Shown here piece after piece: positions 29,743-41,881 of a stretch of DNA of 64,000 nt (positions are counted from its first letter, which is position 1; every line of letters begins with the position of its first letter). Source of the DNA: Enterococcus crotali (GTDB lineage: Bacteria > Bacillota > Bacilli > Lactobacillales > Enterococcaceae); assembly GCF_000633635.1 (NCBI RefSeq), contig NZ_AYPQ01000003.1, positions 277,694-341,693 on the forward strand. The letters run 5' to 3'. Made by a program: the position numbers and the translations under genes. The notes beneath the pieces were generated by a model, which was not told the DNA's origin, ran no database searches, and saw only the letters and a list, made by a program, of their open reading frames with translations.

Positions 29743-29870
29743 TCTGATTGATGTTTGTTTATTAGCGTAGGGTGTGGAGTGAGGCTGAATACTTGCTTAT
29801 CACACCCTTTTTTTGGTTTTTCGTTGAATATATTTCTATTAATAAAAATATATCATTTAAAAATGTATAT

Positions 29871-29884
29871 CGTTAGCGCTTTCA
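29871..29884. promoter_or_regulatory. Candidate cre site upstream of chitinase
   Basis: CGTTAGCGCTTTCA matches the strong CcpA site TGAAAGCGCTTTCA at 11 of 14 positions, including the whole AGCGCTTTCA half. It lies 135 bp before the chosen start codon of the chitinase and fits catabolite repression of chitin use. Confidence 0.6.
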
Positions 29885-30005
29885 AACTAAATGTTATATT
29901 CTTATGATGAGAATCAATCATACAGTAGGAGGGGATACTCAAAATCAAAAATTTAAGCATTATCGGTCATTACTGCACAACAAAAACTTAAACGAGGTGG
30001 AAAAT

Positions 30006-32291
30006 TTGAAAAAAGTGTTTAGAAAAAATGTCAACGTTCTATCCGCACTAGTACTTATTGTTTCAAGTTTGGTTTTGTCTGTATCTGTGTTAGTACCGAA
30101 TAAGACTGTAGACGCTGCAGAACCTACTCAGTATCGGAATGTTATGTACTACGGTGATTGGTCGATTTGGGGCGGGGAAGATAACTTTTATCCCAAAGAT
30201 ATTCCAGCCGATCAGCTGACTCATTTAAATTATGCTTTTTTAGATTTTGATAGTAGTGGTAACTTGAAATTTACAGACAAAGACGCAGCAGTTGGTGCAC
30301 CAGTTGGACAAGAAGGCGTTCAATGGAATAGTGCCAGTGCAGGTGTTCTAAACGCAGTCCAAGATATTCGTGCTAAAAATCCTAACTTAAAAATCGGCAT
30401 TTCTATCGGTGGCTGGTCTAAATCAGGCGACTTCTCTGATGTTGCAGCAGATCCAACCATTAGAGCTAATTTTGTTAGCAATATTGCCAAGTTCATTAAA
30501 TATACCAACATGGATTTTGTCGATCTTGATTGGGAATATCCTGCATCTGTTCGTGAACCAGATAAAGTAGATAACACGAATGATGAAGGAACACCTCATG
30601 CAAAACCCGCCGATAAACAAAATTTCATTACATTATTACAAGATATTCGTACAGCTATTGATAAACAAGGCAAAGATTTAGGAAAAAGCTACGAATTGTC
30701 TGTCGCGTTACCTGCTTCGCAAAATACCTTGAAAAATGGTGTGGATGTTGCGCAATTATTTAAAGTGATCGATTTTGCAAATGTGATGACGTATGATATG
30801 AATGGTGCTTGGACTCCAAACAGCGCTCATCACAGTGCACTTTATGGCAATCCAGCTGATCCTAATTATGCGAGCGGCTTTTCTGTCGATCAAACAGTGA
30901 AGTATTTACAAACAAATGGGGCACCGTCCAATAAAATTGTGATTGGTGCCGCCTTCTATACACGTGGCTGGAATAAAGTAGCGGCGGGAACAGATGCAGC
31001 GCATCCTGGTTTATTCCAAGCGGCTGAAAAAAATAACAAAGATGCAGACTTATCACCAACATATGGTGCTAATAATAAAAATCCGTTGAAATCAGGTGAT
31101 GGTGGCCGTGCAGGTGGTGTTTGGCCGTATCGTAATATTGCGGATTTGAAAGTGAAATCACCAGATTTAAATGAATATTGGGATGATGTAGCAAAAGCTC
31201 CTTACATGTATAATCAAAAAACAGGTGAGTTTTATACCTATGATAATCCGCGCTCGATCAGTTATAAAGCTGAGTATGTAAAAAATAATCAATTAGGCGG
31301 CGTGATTTCATGGATGCAATCACAAGACAAAGCAACAGATACAACGAAGCGTGACGAATTGACTAAAGCAATCAAAACAGGTTTATTCGGTTCAGCTAAT
31401 TTACCAGCAAATAAAACAATTTATGCTGATTTAAATGTTAAAGCAACGATCACACCTTACAACGAGAATGGTACGGGCTATGAAATCACAGTTAAGAATA
31501 ATGAAACGTCGGGAGAAACAGGTGATGTATTAAAAGCTGTGGAAGCAGCTTTTGAAACAGTCAAACTACCTAAGCTATATATCCCAGTCAATGCAGCGGA
31601 AACGTTAACGGCTGGTGATTATAAAGCAGGAACAGTTACGGTGGAAAATGGCAATGTTGTAGTCGACCTATCTTCTGTTTACGATGCCCAACAAATCCCA
31701 CAAGGTTCAAGCTATACATTCAGACTAAAATCAAGTGCAACAACTGTTGATGTAAATCGTATCAGTACTATTTCATTAACACAGCGCATCGCTAAAAATG
31801 GTGCTGAACTTAGCAAACAAACGATTTATGGTGGAGGAGCAGTTAATCCAGACCCAACAGATACAACCCCTCCGACAACGCCAGAAAATCTAGTTGCTGG
31901 AACAATTACTGAAAATAGTGCGGCATTAAGTTGGTCGGCTTCTACAGATAATGTAAAACTCGCTGGTTATAAGATTTACCGTGAGGGTGTATTGGTTGGC
32001 ACAGTTGCAGAAACAACCTATACAGATACAAATTTAGCTGCTAATACAACCTATAATTACACAGTAAAGGCGTATGACGCTGCGGGAAATCTTTCAGCAG
32101 ATAGCAATGCAGTTTCAGTAAAAACAAAAGAAAGCACTACACCTCCCGTAACCAACGCGTGGGATGCAGCGAAAGCGTATAATGGCGGAGATGTTGTGAC
32201 CTATCAAGGTAAAACGTACAAAGCAAAATGGTGGACGCAAGGAAACGTACCTGGAACGGAACAATGGGGACCATGGGAACTAGTTGGATAA
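30006..32291 (+). CDS. Secreted GH18 chitinase with FnIII and CBM5/12
   Basis: About 762 aa. Hydrolyses chitin outside the cell. I use the TTG at 30006 because GAGGTGG lies just upstream and gives a proper signal peptide (MKKVFRKNVNVLSALVLIV... to VDAAEP); the in-frame ATG at 29904 would add 34 residues before it. The GH18 domain spans about 40-460 with the catalytic DFVDLDWEYP (acid Glu near residue 177) and SIGGWSKSGDF. After a spacer of unknown fold (about 470-610), there is an FnIII domain (about 618-710, PPTTPENLVAGTITENSAAL) and a C-terminal chitin-binding CBM5/12 (WDAAKAYNGGDVVTYQGK, WWTQGNVPG). Monocistronic with a strong terminator and an upstream cre-like site. Confidence 0.93.
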   Translation: MKKVFRKNVNVLSALVLIVSSLVLSVSVLVPNKTVDAAEPTQYRNVMYYGDWSIWGGEDNFYPKDIPADQLTHLNYAFLDFDSSGNLKFTDKDAAVGAPVGQEGVQWNSASAGVLNAVQDIRAKNPNLKIGISIGGWSKSGDFSDVAADPTIRANFVSNIAKFIKYTNMDFVDLDWEYPASVREPDKVDNTNDEGTPHAKPADKQNFITLLQDIRTAIDKQGKDLGKSYELSVALPASQNTLKNGVDVAQLFKVIDFANVMTYDMNGAWTPNSAHHSALYGNPADPNYASGFSVDQTVKYLQTNGAPSNKIVIGAAFYTRGWNKVAAGTDAAHPGLFQAAEKNNKDADLSPTYGANNKNPLKSGDGGRAGGVWPYRNIADLKVKSPDLNEYWDDVAKAPYMYNQKTGEFYTYDNPRSISYKAEYVKNNQLGGVISWMQSQDKATDTTKRDELTKAIKTGLFGSANLPANKTIYADLNVKATITPYNENGTGYEITVKNNETSGETGDVLKAVEAAFETVKLPKLYIPVNAAETLTAGDYKAGTVTVENGNVVVDLSSVYDAQQIPQGSSYTFRLKSSATTVDVNRISTISLTQRIAKNGAELSKQTIYGGGAVNPDPTDTTPPTTPENLVAGTITENSAALSWSASTDNVKLAGYKIYREGVLVGTVAETTYTDTNLAANTTYNYTVKAYDAAGNLSADSNAVSVKTKESTTPPVTNAWDAAKAYNGGDVVTYQGKTYKAKWWTQGNVPGTEQWGPWELVG

Positions 32292-32298
32292 GAGTAAA

Positions 32299-32345
32299 AG
32301 CAGGAGGAGCTGACGTTGAATGTTAGCTCCTCCTGCTCTTTTTAG
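32299..32345 (+). terminator. Strong terminator between convergent genes
   Basis: Perfect 13-bp stem AGCAGGAGGAGCT / AGCTCCTCCTGCT with a 13-nt loop and CTTTTT. It overlaps the stop codon of the minus-strand gene at 32342, which it may also serve. Confidence 0.92.
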
Positions 32346-32944
32346 TTTGGCGGTGTATCTAAATAATCATGAATGACATCTGCATATTTTTCAACGATCA
32401 TTTGCCCTTTATCCATCAAAATATAAATACCAGGATCGACCATATTAACGATATAATCGGTGGTGAATTCCTTTTTCAATAATTTGATTGCTTCTTCTTT
32501 AGTATTACATTTATTTAGTCCATTGTCTTCAAAGACTTCATTCAATTGACTTAAAGACCAGTAATCAATAACGGAGGCATCGTTTAAAATATCCAAATAA
32601 TCAGCAAACAATAACTCGTTCGTACTTGCTACAGGATCGATCCCAAGCTCCATTTCAAAGAATTCTGGAAAAATGGCCGTAGTCGAATCTTTTTCATTGA
32701 CCCAATCAAGTAAAATGACTTCTCCTGGCAGTAACCCATCTGCGTTACGGATCATGCTTTCTTTTGGAACGAGTTTGGCGGTACCGTTGGCAATTGATTT
32801 CAGCCATTCATCTACATTGCGGTCCTCAGACATTACTGGAAATTCAGGATAGGTTTCGTAAATAGCCACGATTTTTGCAACTTCTTCATTTAAATCAACA
32901 ACATCCTTTGGTTCTTCTTGTTTAAAAAAATCAAATAATCCCAT
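32342..32944 (-). CDS. Unknown cytoplasmic protein, SAP-like segment
   Basis: 200 aa, start MGLFDFFKQEEP chosen because AAAGGAG lies six bases upstream on the minus strand; an in-frame extension of 10 residues is unlikely. No signal or membrane segment. Around residues 140-170, LSQLNEVFEDNGLNKCNTKE resembles the helix-turn-helix SAP motif that ends many small Firmicute proteins of unknown function. It follows the RpiR regulator on the same strand with a 44-bp gap and may be cotranscribed. Confidence 0.7.
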   Translation of the reverse strand: MGLFDFFKQEEPKDVVDLNEEVAKIVAIYETYPEFPVMSEDRNVDEWLKSIANGTAKLVPKESMIRNADGLLPGEVILLDWVNEKDSTTAIFPEFFEMELGIDPVASTNELLFADYLDILNDASVIDYWSLSQLNEVFEDNGLNKCNTKEEAIKLLKKEFTTDYIVNMVDPGIYILMDKGQMIVEKYADVIHDYLDTPPN

Positions 32945-32988
32945 ATCTAACTCCTTTTGTTTACGATACTTCATGTATCTAAACGAAT

Positions 32989-33780
32989 TTATTGATATAA
33001 ACTTGTATAGCGCCGTACGAAATAATCCAGAAAGAACGTTAAAGGATAATTACCGATACGAACATAATTTGTCGTTGTTACATTCACTGATAGATCAAAT
33101 TGGTTGGTCAATGTATTTTGTGTATGCTGTGTTAGAAGAATCGATTTTGCTGGACTATCACTGATTTTTCTCATTAATTCACTACTTCGATTGAGTAATG
33201 AGCCATAAGATGAAATGACGATCACGATCGATTTTTCACTCAGTTCTTCAACGAATGCTTGCTGTGTTTCTTCTGTTTCCCCTACGAAAACTAACTTTTG
33301 GCTTAGGAGAAAAGAAGTTTGTAGATCTTTTGCTAGTTCAAGTGTCGCACTGTAACCAATTAAAATGACTTCATCGGCTTGGTGGATATCAGCTAATATA
33401 TGATCGACTTGCTCAATATCGATTGTTTCTAAGACATCATTTACCGCTGTGATAATTTCAGATCCATAAGAGGCAAGGTAACTTTTGGGATCATCTTTAA
33501 GCTCTGTTAGCTCTTGTTCTTTCATCCGTAAACCACTATGCTTTTTCATCGTTCCTAAAACAATCAAGGATTCTCTTAAAGAAGCAAAACTAGAAATGCC
33601 GAAATGACGACAAAAACGTGTAAGAGTTGCAGGGGAAACAAAACAGCGTTCTGCAATTTCAGTAATCGTTAGTGTTCGGATTTCGTTTAAATGATTAAAG
33701 AGATAAATGATGATTCGTGAGTAAGTCGCATCTCGTTTATTTGTGTTTAAATAATGGAGAAAATCAAATAGATCAAGCAT
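32989..33780 (-). CDS. MurR/RpiR-family transcriptional regulator
   Basis: 263 aa. N-terminal HTH (TITEIAERCFVSPATLTRFCRHFGISSF) and C-terminal SIS sugar-phosphate-binding domain (VILIGYSATLELAKDL, IVIVISSYGSLLNRSSELM). Such proteins sense phosphosugars. ATG at 33780 follows AAAGGAG; the TTG one codon earlier is less likely. Divergent from the 6-phospho-beta-glucosidase gene at 33944, which it probably controls. A CATTTTC/GAAAATG inverted repeat in the shared promoter region is the candidate operator. Confidence 0.92.
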   Translation of the reverse strand: MLDLFDFLHYLNTNKRDATYSRIIIYLFNHLNEIRTLTITEIAERCFVSPATLTRFCRHFGISSFASLRESLIVLGTMKKHSGLRMKEQELTELKDDPKSYLASYGSEIITAVNDVLETIDIEQVDHILADIHQADEVILIGYSATLELAKDLQTSFLLSQKLVFVGETEETQQAFVEELSEKSIVIVISSYGSLLNRSSELMRKISDSPAKSILLTQHTQNTLTNQFDLSVNVTTTNYVRIGNYPLTFFLDYFVRRYTSLYQ

Positions 33781-33803
33781 CAAAAAACTCCTTTGTAAAA
33801 ATT

Positions 33804-33825
33804 CATTTTCGCAAATATGAAAATG
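33804..33825. promoter_or_regulatory. Candidate RpiR operator
   Basis: Perfect inverted repeat CATTTTC-GCAAATAT-GAAAATG in the 163-bp region between the divergent rpiR-type and GH1 genes. Confidence 0.5.
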
Positions 33826-33916
33826 GAGAGCAATAATGAAAATAGCCCTTAAAACATAAAAATGACTTTCCTACTTCTCATGTTAAGATAAGGATGTTAC
33901 ACCAATTATACACTAA

Positions 33917-35392
<1,476 letters not shown>

Positions 35393-35417
35393 CCAATGAA
35401 TCCTGATTGTAATTCTA

Positions 35418-35432
35418 ATGAAAGCGTTGCAT
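35418..35432. promoter_or_regulatory. Candidate cre site upstream of licT operon
   Basis: ATGAAAGCGTTGCAT, close to the CcpA consensus WTGNAANCGNWNNCW (one mismatch at the last C). Located about 70 bp upstream of the RAT element. Confidence 0.5.
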
Positions 35433-35500
35433 ATTAAGACAAAATGCATTATACTGAAAACAAGAAAAAAAACGTTAATGACGATGCAGTCATTTTATAG

Positions 35501-35530
35501 AGTATGTTACTGAATCATGCAGGCAGAACT
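35501..35530 (+). promoter_or_regulatory. Ribonucleic antiterminator (RAT) for LicT
   Basis: AGTATGTTACTGAATCATGC followed by AGGCAGAACT matches the B. subtilis LicT/SacY RAT pattern (GGATTGTTACTGC...GCAGGCAAAACC). It overlaps the base of the terminator that starts at 35528, so binding of the antiterminator protein would prevent terminator folding. Confidence 0.88.
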
Positions 35531-35577
35531 CAAATTACCTAGGAATGTCCTTTCCTGGGTAGTTTGAGTTTTTTTTC
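35528..35577 (+). terminator. Conditional leader terminator of licT operon
   Basis: Stem ACTCAAATTACCTAGGA / TTCCTGGGTAGTTTGAGT followed by TTTTTTTT, in the leader ahead of the GTG start at 35596 and overlapping the RAT. Confidence 0.9.
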
Positions 35578-35595
35578 TGGAAAGGAGTAAATCAA

Positions 35596-36444
35596 GTGAA
35601 AGTAAGTCAAATTTTAAACAACAATGTAGCAATCGTAAGTCGAGGAGATAATGAGGTCATTGTTTATGCGAAAGGATTGGCCTTTAGAAAAAAAGTCGGA
35701 CAGGTAATCTATGAAAATGAAATCGAAAAGACCTATGTTCTAGATTCAAATGATATGCTGGAGCATTTTAGTTATTTGTTGTCTCATTCTGATGCCAATC
35801 ATATTACGTTAGTCAATCAAATCATTGCTTACGGAGAAGAAAAGTTGGGTGAAAAATCAAATGATTATCTCAGTTTGACATTACTGGATCATATTGAATT
35901 TGCATTGAAACGTGCAGCCAAAGGACAATTTATTCGCAGCCCATTGACTTGGGAAGTAAAGAAATTTTATCCACAGCATTTTGACATTGGCATGTATGCA
36001 TTGGATTTGATCAATGAACAATTTCAACTGACATTTCCAGAAGATGAAGCTGTTTCGATTGCGTTACACTTTGTCAATCTGCAGGAGGATAAGAATAATC
36101 TAGACGAAACGATCCGCTCGATGGAAAGTTTAAGAGATATCTTATCGATCATTCAGTACCATTTTCAACTCAAGTTAGACGAAGGCTCTATGAATTATAT
36201 GAGGCTGATGACCCATCTGCAATATTTTATTCAACGAATCATGACTAAAAATAGTTATGAAGACAGTGACATGATTTTGAATGAGCAAATCAAGTTGATG
36301 TATAACGATTCGTTTGAATGCGTGCAAAAAATCAGAGTCTATATCAAGCAAAAGTATACCTGTGATCTAACGATCGACGAAGAAACCTATCTTATGCTCC
36401 ATATCCATCGAGTGACGAATCGGAGTCAAAAAGAGAGGGAATAA
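35596..36444 (+). CDS. licT: BglG/LicT-family transcriptional antiterminator
   Basis: 282 aa. The first 55 residues are the RNA-binding CAT domain (KVSQILNNNVAIVSRGDNEVIVYAKGLAFRKK), followed by PRD1 and PRD2, each with conserved His (for example LLDHIEFALKRA, HFVNLQ, MTHLQYFIQRIM, MLHIHRV) phosphorylated by the PTS. GTG start with AAAGGAG. The RAT and terminator directly upstream make this an autoregulated operon with the EIIBCA gene 4 bp downstream. When substrate is transported, dephosphorylated LicT should bind RAT and allow read-through. Confidence 0.94.
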   Translation: MKVSQILNNNVAIVSRGDNEVIVYAKGLAFRKKVGQVIYENEIEKTYVLDSNDMLEHFSYLLSHSDANHITLVNQIIAYGEEKLGEKSNDYLSLTLLDHIEFALKRAAKGQFIRSPLTWEVKKFYPQHFDIGMYALDLINEQFQLTFPEDEAVSIALHFVNLQEDKNNLDETIRSMESLRDILSIIQYHFQLKLDEGSMNYMRLMTHLQYFIQRIMTKNSYEDSDMILNEQIKLMYNDSFECVQKIRVYIKQKYTCDLTIDEETYLMLHIHRVTNRSQKERE

Positions 36445-36448
36445 AAAA

Positions 36449-38308
36449 ATGAACTATCAATCATTTAACGAAGAAATCATTCGCTTAGTAGGCGGAAAAG
36501 ACAATATCCAAGCCGTTGTTCACTGTATGACGCGCTTACGATTTACCCTGAAAGATCGCTCAAAAGCGAATACAGAAGAACTGAAAGCTTTAGATGGTGT
36601 AATCGATGTTGTATCTAATAATGTAGCGTATCAAGTTATTATTGGCACCCATGTTAGTGAAGTTCATACTGAATTGATCAGTATGTTAGGGCTTGCTCCT
36701 AGTTCAAATGAGGAGACCGAAGTAAAAGAGAAAAAAAATCCACTAAAAGCTGCGATGGATCTACTTTCTGAAACGATGACACCCGTGATCGAACCAATTA
36801 TTGCTTCTGGACTGTTAGCTGGATTTTTATCCTTATTTTCAATCACGGGACTGATTTCAGCAGATAGCCCAACCTATCAATTATTGGATTCGATTCGTTC
36901 AGCTGTATTTTTCTTTTTACCGATTTTTATCGCAATGTCTTGTGCCAAACGCTTGAAAGCAAGTCCATATTTGGCTGTAGCACTTGCTGCAACATTGGTT
37001 TCAAGTTCGATCAATGATGTAGCAGGTTTAAGTATTTTTGGGATTCAATTGCCGCAAATGGTCTATGCGAATTCATTTATTCCAATTATTTTAGCCGTTT
37101 GGTTTATGGGGCAATTAACGGTTTTATTAAAGAAATATGTTCCTAAATTTTTACAGTATTTTTTAAATCCATTATTGATCATGGTGATTTGTTTGCCAGT
37201 GACGTTATTGATTTTTGGTCCGATCGGTATTTGGATCGGTGACGGTATCGGTTGGTTCTTTGAAGTACTGCATAATACCTTTGGCAGTTGGATCGTGGTG
37301 ATGTTGTATGCAGCGTTTCAGCCATTCTTGATCATGTTAGGTGCGGGGAATTTCATGATGCCGCTAGCATTGAACTTTGTGAATAAAATGGGGTATGATC
37401 CGATTTTCTTAGCAGCCGCAACGATTTCTGATTTAGCCGTATCTGGTGCAATGTTAGGGTACTTTTTAAGAGCGAAAGATTCTAAACAAAAACAATTATT
37501 TGGAACGGTCAGCTTTAGTGCATTAATGGGTGTAACAGAACCGGCGATTTATGGTGCGTTTATTAAGTATAGGAGACCTTTTATCGCAGTGATGATCGGC
37601 GGTGGCCTTGGTGGTTTATTTGCTGGGTTGATGAATGTTAAGACCTATTCGATTGTTTGGGGCTTGATGGGATTACCTTCTTATGCGGATAATCAAGATT
37701 TTTCTAACTTAGTTTTTATGATCATTAGTGTTGTCATTGGGTTTGTTGCAGCGGCAATTTCAGCCTATATTTTAGGCATCCCGCAAGAGGAAAAAGAATC
37801 CGTGCTTAAGGAAGAGCAAAAAGAGACTGTTGGAGAGAAAAATATTGAATTGAAAAAGGTTCCATTAGCATCTGTTGTTGAAGGAAAAGTCGTTTCCTTA
37901 GCTGAAATCAATGACCAAGCATTTTCAACAGGCGCATTAGGCAAAGGCTTGGGAATTATACCAACAGAGGATAACATTGTTGCACCGGTTTCAGGAGAAA
38001 TTTCAGCCGTTTTTCCGACAAAGCATGCAATCGGCATTAAAACAGACCAAGGAATTGAAGTACTGATCCATATCGGAATAGATACAGTGGAACTTGATGG
38101 TAAGCATTTTGATACGATCGTCGAACAAGGGGATACAGTGAAGCAAGGTCAATTACTGTCTACCGTTGATTTTGCAGGGATTCAAAAGGCTGGTTATGAT
38201 CCGACGGTGATTGTGGTCGTAACAAACACAATGGATTATTTAGATGTGATCCCAGCGGTAAAAGAGGAGTTAGTTGCTCAGGATGAGTGTTTAACAGTTA
38301 TTTTATAG
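36449..38308 (+). CDS. PTS beta-glucoside EIIBCA permease
   Basis: 619 aa. EIIB with phospho-Cys26 in VVHCMTRLRF; EIIC membrane domain about 105-460 (motif GVTEPAIYGAFIKY); EIIA at the C terminus with GTHAIGI-like PTKHAIGIKTDQG and LIHIGIDTVEL carrying the phospho-His. It starts 4 bp after licT and precedes a GH1 gene by 99 bp, completing a classical bgl operon. It is a paralogue of the truncated gene at the window start. Confidence 0.96.
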   Translation: MNYQSFNEEIIRLVGGKDNIQAVVHCMTRLRFTLKDRSKANTEELKALDGVIDVVSNNVAYQVIIGTHVSEVHTELISMLGLAPSSNEETEVKEKKNPLKAAMDLLSETMTPVIEPIIASGLLAGFLSLFSITGLISADSPTYQLLDSIRSAVFFFLPIFIAMSCAKRLKASPYLAVALAATLVSSSINDVAGLSIFGIQLPQMVYANSFIPIILAVWFMGQLTVLLKKYVPKFLQYFLNPLLIMVICLPVTLLIFGPIGIWIGDGIGWFFEVLHNTFGSWIVVMLYAAFQPFLIMLGAGNFMMPLALNFVNKMGYDPIFLAAATISDLAVSGAMLGYFLRAKDSKQKQLFGTVSFSALMGVTEPAIYGAFIKYRRPFIAVMIGGGLGGLFAGLMNVKTYSIVWGLMGLPSYADNQDFSNLVFMIISVVIGFVAAAISAYILGIPQEEKESVLKEEQKETVGEKNIELKKVPLASVVEGKVVSLAEINDQAFSTGALGKGLGIIPTEDNIVAPVSGEISAVFPTKHAIGIKTDQGIEVLIHIGIDTVELDGKHFDTIVEQGDTVKQGQLLSTVDFAGIQKAGYDPTVIVVVTNTMDYLDVIPAVKEELVAQDECLTVIL

Positions 38309-38389
38309 ATAAGCTGTTAAGAAGAGTAAGGGTTTTTTACAGATTTCTTTCTAGTATAATGAGAATCAAGCAGAGATTGTTACTAATAA

Positions 38390-39835
<1,446 letters not shown>

Positions 39836-39848
39836 CCATTTAAACATC

Positions 39849-39895
39849 GAGCCCAAGTCAAAACTGATTTTAAGTTTTGGTCTTGGGCTCTTTCT
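39849..39895 (+). terminator. Terminator of the licT operon
   Basis: Stem GAGCCCAAG..AAAACT / AGTTTT..CTTGGGCTC with a T-rich tail. Confidence 0.88.
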
Positions 39896-40048
39896 AATTT
39901 TTGCTAACAGATGTGTACCAAAATCTGTCTCAAGTTGAAATTTCTGTTATATAAAATATCATTTTTCCTCATAATATAAAGCTTTTTTGAGCAAATATGT
40001 GTAATATTATAAGTAAGAATGCTAGACTAGACCTATTGTTGGAATTAT

Positions 40049-40098
40049 CAGAAATTTTATGGATTTTCTATTGAAAGCACTTTTATAGAAAATTTCTG
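40049..40098. promoter_or_regulatory. Palindromic operator candidates upstream of lplA operon
   Basis: TAGAAAATTTCTG at 40086-40098 differs by one base from the perfect palindrome CAGAAAATTTCTG at 46760-46772 before the Ers-like gene. A second degenerate copy, CAGAAATTTTATG, lies at 40049-40061, and TTGAAATTTCTG at about 39936-39946. The site at 40086 is 22 bp before the start codon, suited to repression. Confidence 0.5.
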
Positions 40099-40120
40099 TA
40101 ATAAAGAAAAGAGGAAGAAA

Positions 40121-41134
40121 ATGTATTATGTGATGATGCCTTCTCTTGATATTCGCCGAAATTTAGCCACAGAGCAATATTTGCTGAATGAGCGAACATT
40201 TGATGAACCACTTGTTTTATTTTATATTCAAAAACCTTGTGTCATTATCGGGCGCAACCAAAACGTACGTGCAGAAGTAGATCTGAAGTACGCAAAAGAG
40301 CATCAAGTTACGATTACCAGAAGGTTATCCGGTGGTGGTGCAGTCTATGATGATTTAGGGAATGTAAGCTTTAGTTTCGTTGTAAATGCCGATCATGCTG
40401 CTTTTGGTAATTTTAAACGGTTTACCCAACCAATCATAGATGCCTTGCATGAAATGGGCGCAACAGATGCTAAGGTCAGCGGGCGCAATGATTTAATGAT
40501 CGATGGGAAAAAATTCTCCGGAAATGCCATGTATACGAAAAATAAAAAGATGTATTCTCATGGCACCTTGATGCTGGATGTTGATTTAGAAGAAGTCAGT
40601 CGTGTTTTGACTGTTTCTGAAAAAAAATTAGCGTCCAAAGGAACGAAATCTGTCAGAAGCCGAGTAACCAATCTTAAGCCTTATTTAGCAAAAGAATATC
40701 AAAACATCACAACAGAGGAATTTCGAGATCGATTGCTACTGCATTTATTTAATGCTGAGACAATGGAATCTATCAAAGCACAAGAATATGTGTTGACTCA
40801 AGCTGATGAACAAGCAATCGATCAATTGGTGACAGATATTTATGCAAACGATGCTTGGGTATTTGGTGAAGAGCCTAAATATACGATCAAAAAAGAAGAA
40901 AAGTTCAAAGGTGGCTTAATAGAAGCCAATATTTCTGTGGAAAAGGACCGAATCACAGCAATCACGATTTATGGTGATTACTTTAGTCAAAAGGATACGC
41001 AAGAAATAGCTGATTTATTGATCGGTTGTAAGTACGAACAAGAAGCCATCAAGCAAGTATTAGCACCGATCACTATCAATGATTATTTTGCCAATGTTTC
41101 TAAAGATGAATTTGTTCAGTTACTGGTCGACTAA
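40121..41134 (+). CDS. lplA: Lipoate-protein ligase A
   Basis: 337 aa, the usual length with catalytic and C-terminal accessory domain. Activates free lipoate (or octanoate) with ATP and attaches it to lysines of 2-oxoacid dehydrogenase E2 or GcvH proteins. Motifs: [21 protein letters not shown] (lipoyl-AMP site, shown here in full at 20 residues plus one; key GGGAV), the [19 protein letters not shown] block, and [13 protein letters not shown]. First gene of an operon with an ABC importer 15 bp downstream, so import and attachment of the same cofactor are likely linked (inference). Confidence 0.93.
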   Translation: MYYVMMPSLDIRRNLATEQYLLNERTFDEPLVLFYIQKPCVIIGRNQNVRAEVDLKYAKEHQVTITRRLSGGGAVYDDLGNVSFSFVVNADHAAFGNFKRFTQPIIDALHEMGATDAKVSGRNDLMIDGKKFSGNAMYTKNKKMYSHGTLMLDVDLEEVSRVLTVSEKKLASKGTKSVRSRVTNLKPYLAKEYQNITTEEFRDRLLLHLFNAETMESIKAQEYVLTQADEQAIDQLVTDIYANDAWVFGEEPKYTIKKEEKFKGGLIEANISVEKDRITAITIYGDYFSQKDTQEIADLLIGCKYEQEAIKQVLAPITINDYFANVSKDEFVQLLVD

Positions 41135-41149
41135 GTTGGAGGATATAAA

Positions 41150-41881
41150 ATGATTACGTTTGAACAGGTTTCAAAAAGTTACAGTCATAATGGCGTAGCC
41201 GTCACAGCATTAGATCATGTTGATCTGAACATCAAAGAGCATGAGATATTTGGCGTGATCGGTGAAAGTGGCTCGGGTAAATCAACCTTATTGCGTATGA
41301 TCAATACCTTAGAGCTGCCCAGCCAAGGAAAAATCAAAATCGCTGGAACAGATTTATTAGAACTGAGTGATACACAAAAACGGCAAAGCCGAAAAAATAT
41401 CGGCATGATTTTTCAGCAATTTAATTTGCTCTACAATCAAACCGTGAATGAAAATATCGGACTGCCATTACGTTTGAATAAAGCCTACGATCAACAGAAA
41501 GTCCAAGAAGTGTTGGAATTTGTTCGCCTTTCAGATAAAGGAAACCATTACCCAAGACAGTTGAGTGGTGGGGAAAAACAGCGAGTAGGGATTGCTCGAG
41601 CATTGATTACAAAGCCGGAAATCCTACTTTGTGATGAACCGACTTCTGCATTGGATGGACAAAATGCCTATGATGTTTTGGCATTGTTGCGGAGAATCAA
41701 CCAGACTTTTGGGACAACGATGGTCATCGTCAGCCATGAGCTAAACTTGATCAAACAATTATGTAATCGGACGGCAATATTAGAAAATGGCAAAGTTATC
41801 GAAACACTAGAAATTCCAAAAGCACAACAACAGCCACAGTTTAGTTCTTATTATGAACGAGTTCGGGAGAGTTTGGGATGA
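41150..41881 (+). CDS. MetN-like ABC transporter ATPase without NIL domain
   Basis: 243 aa. Walker A GESGSGKST, Q-loop, signature LSGGEKQRVGIARAL, Walker B ILLCDEPTSALD, H-loop VSHE: a complete ATPase of the MetN (methionine-type) group. Canonical MetN is about 340 aa and ends in a methionine-sensing NIL/ACT domain; that part is absent here. Overlaps the permease start by 4 bp (ATGA). Together with lplA the missing NIL domain argues for a substrate other than methionine. Confidence 0.9.
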   Translation: MITFEQVSKSYSHNGVAVTALDHVDLNIKEHEIFGVIGESGSGKSTLLRMINTLELPSQGKIKIAGTDLLELSDTQKRQSRKNIGMIFQQFNLLYNQTVNENIGLPLRLNKAYDQQKVQEVLEFVRLSDKGNHYPRQLSGGEKQRVGIARALITKPEILLCDEPTSALDGQNAYDVLALLRRINQTFGTTMVIVSHELNLIKQLCNRTAILENGKVIETLEIPKAQQQPQFSSYYERVRESLG

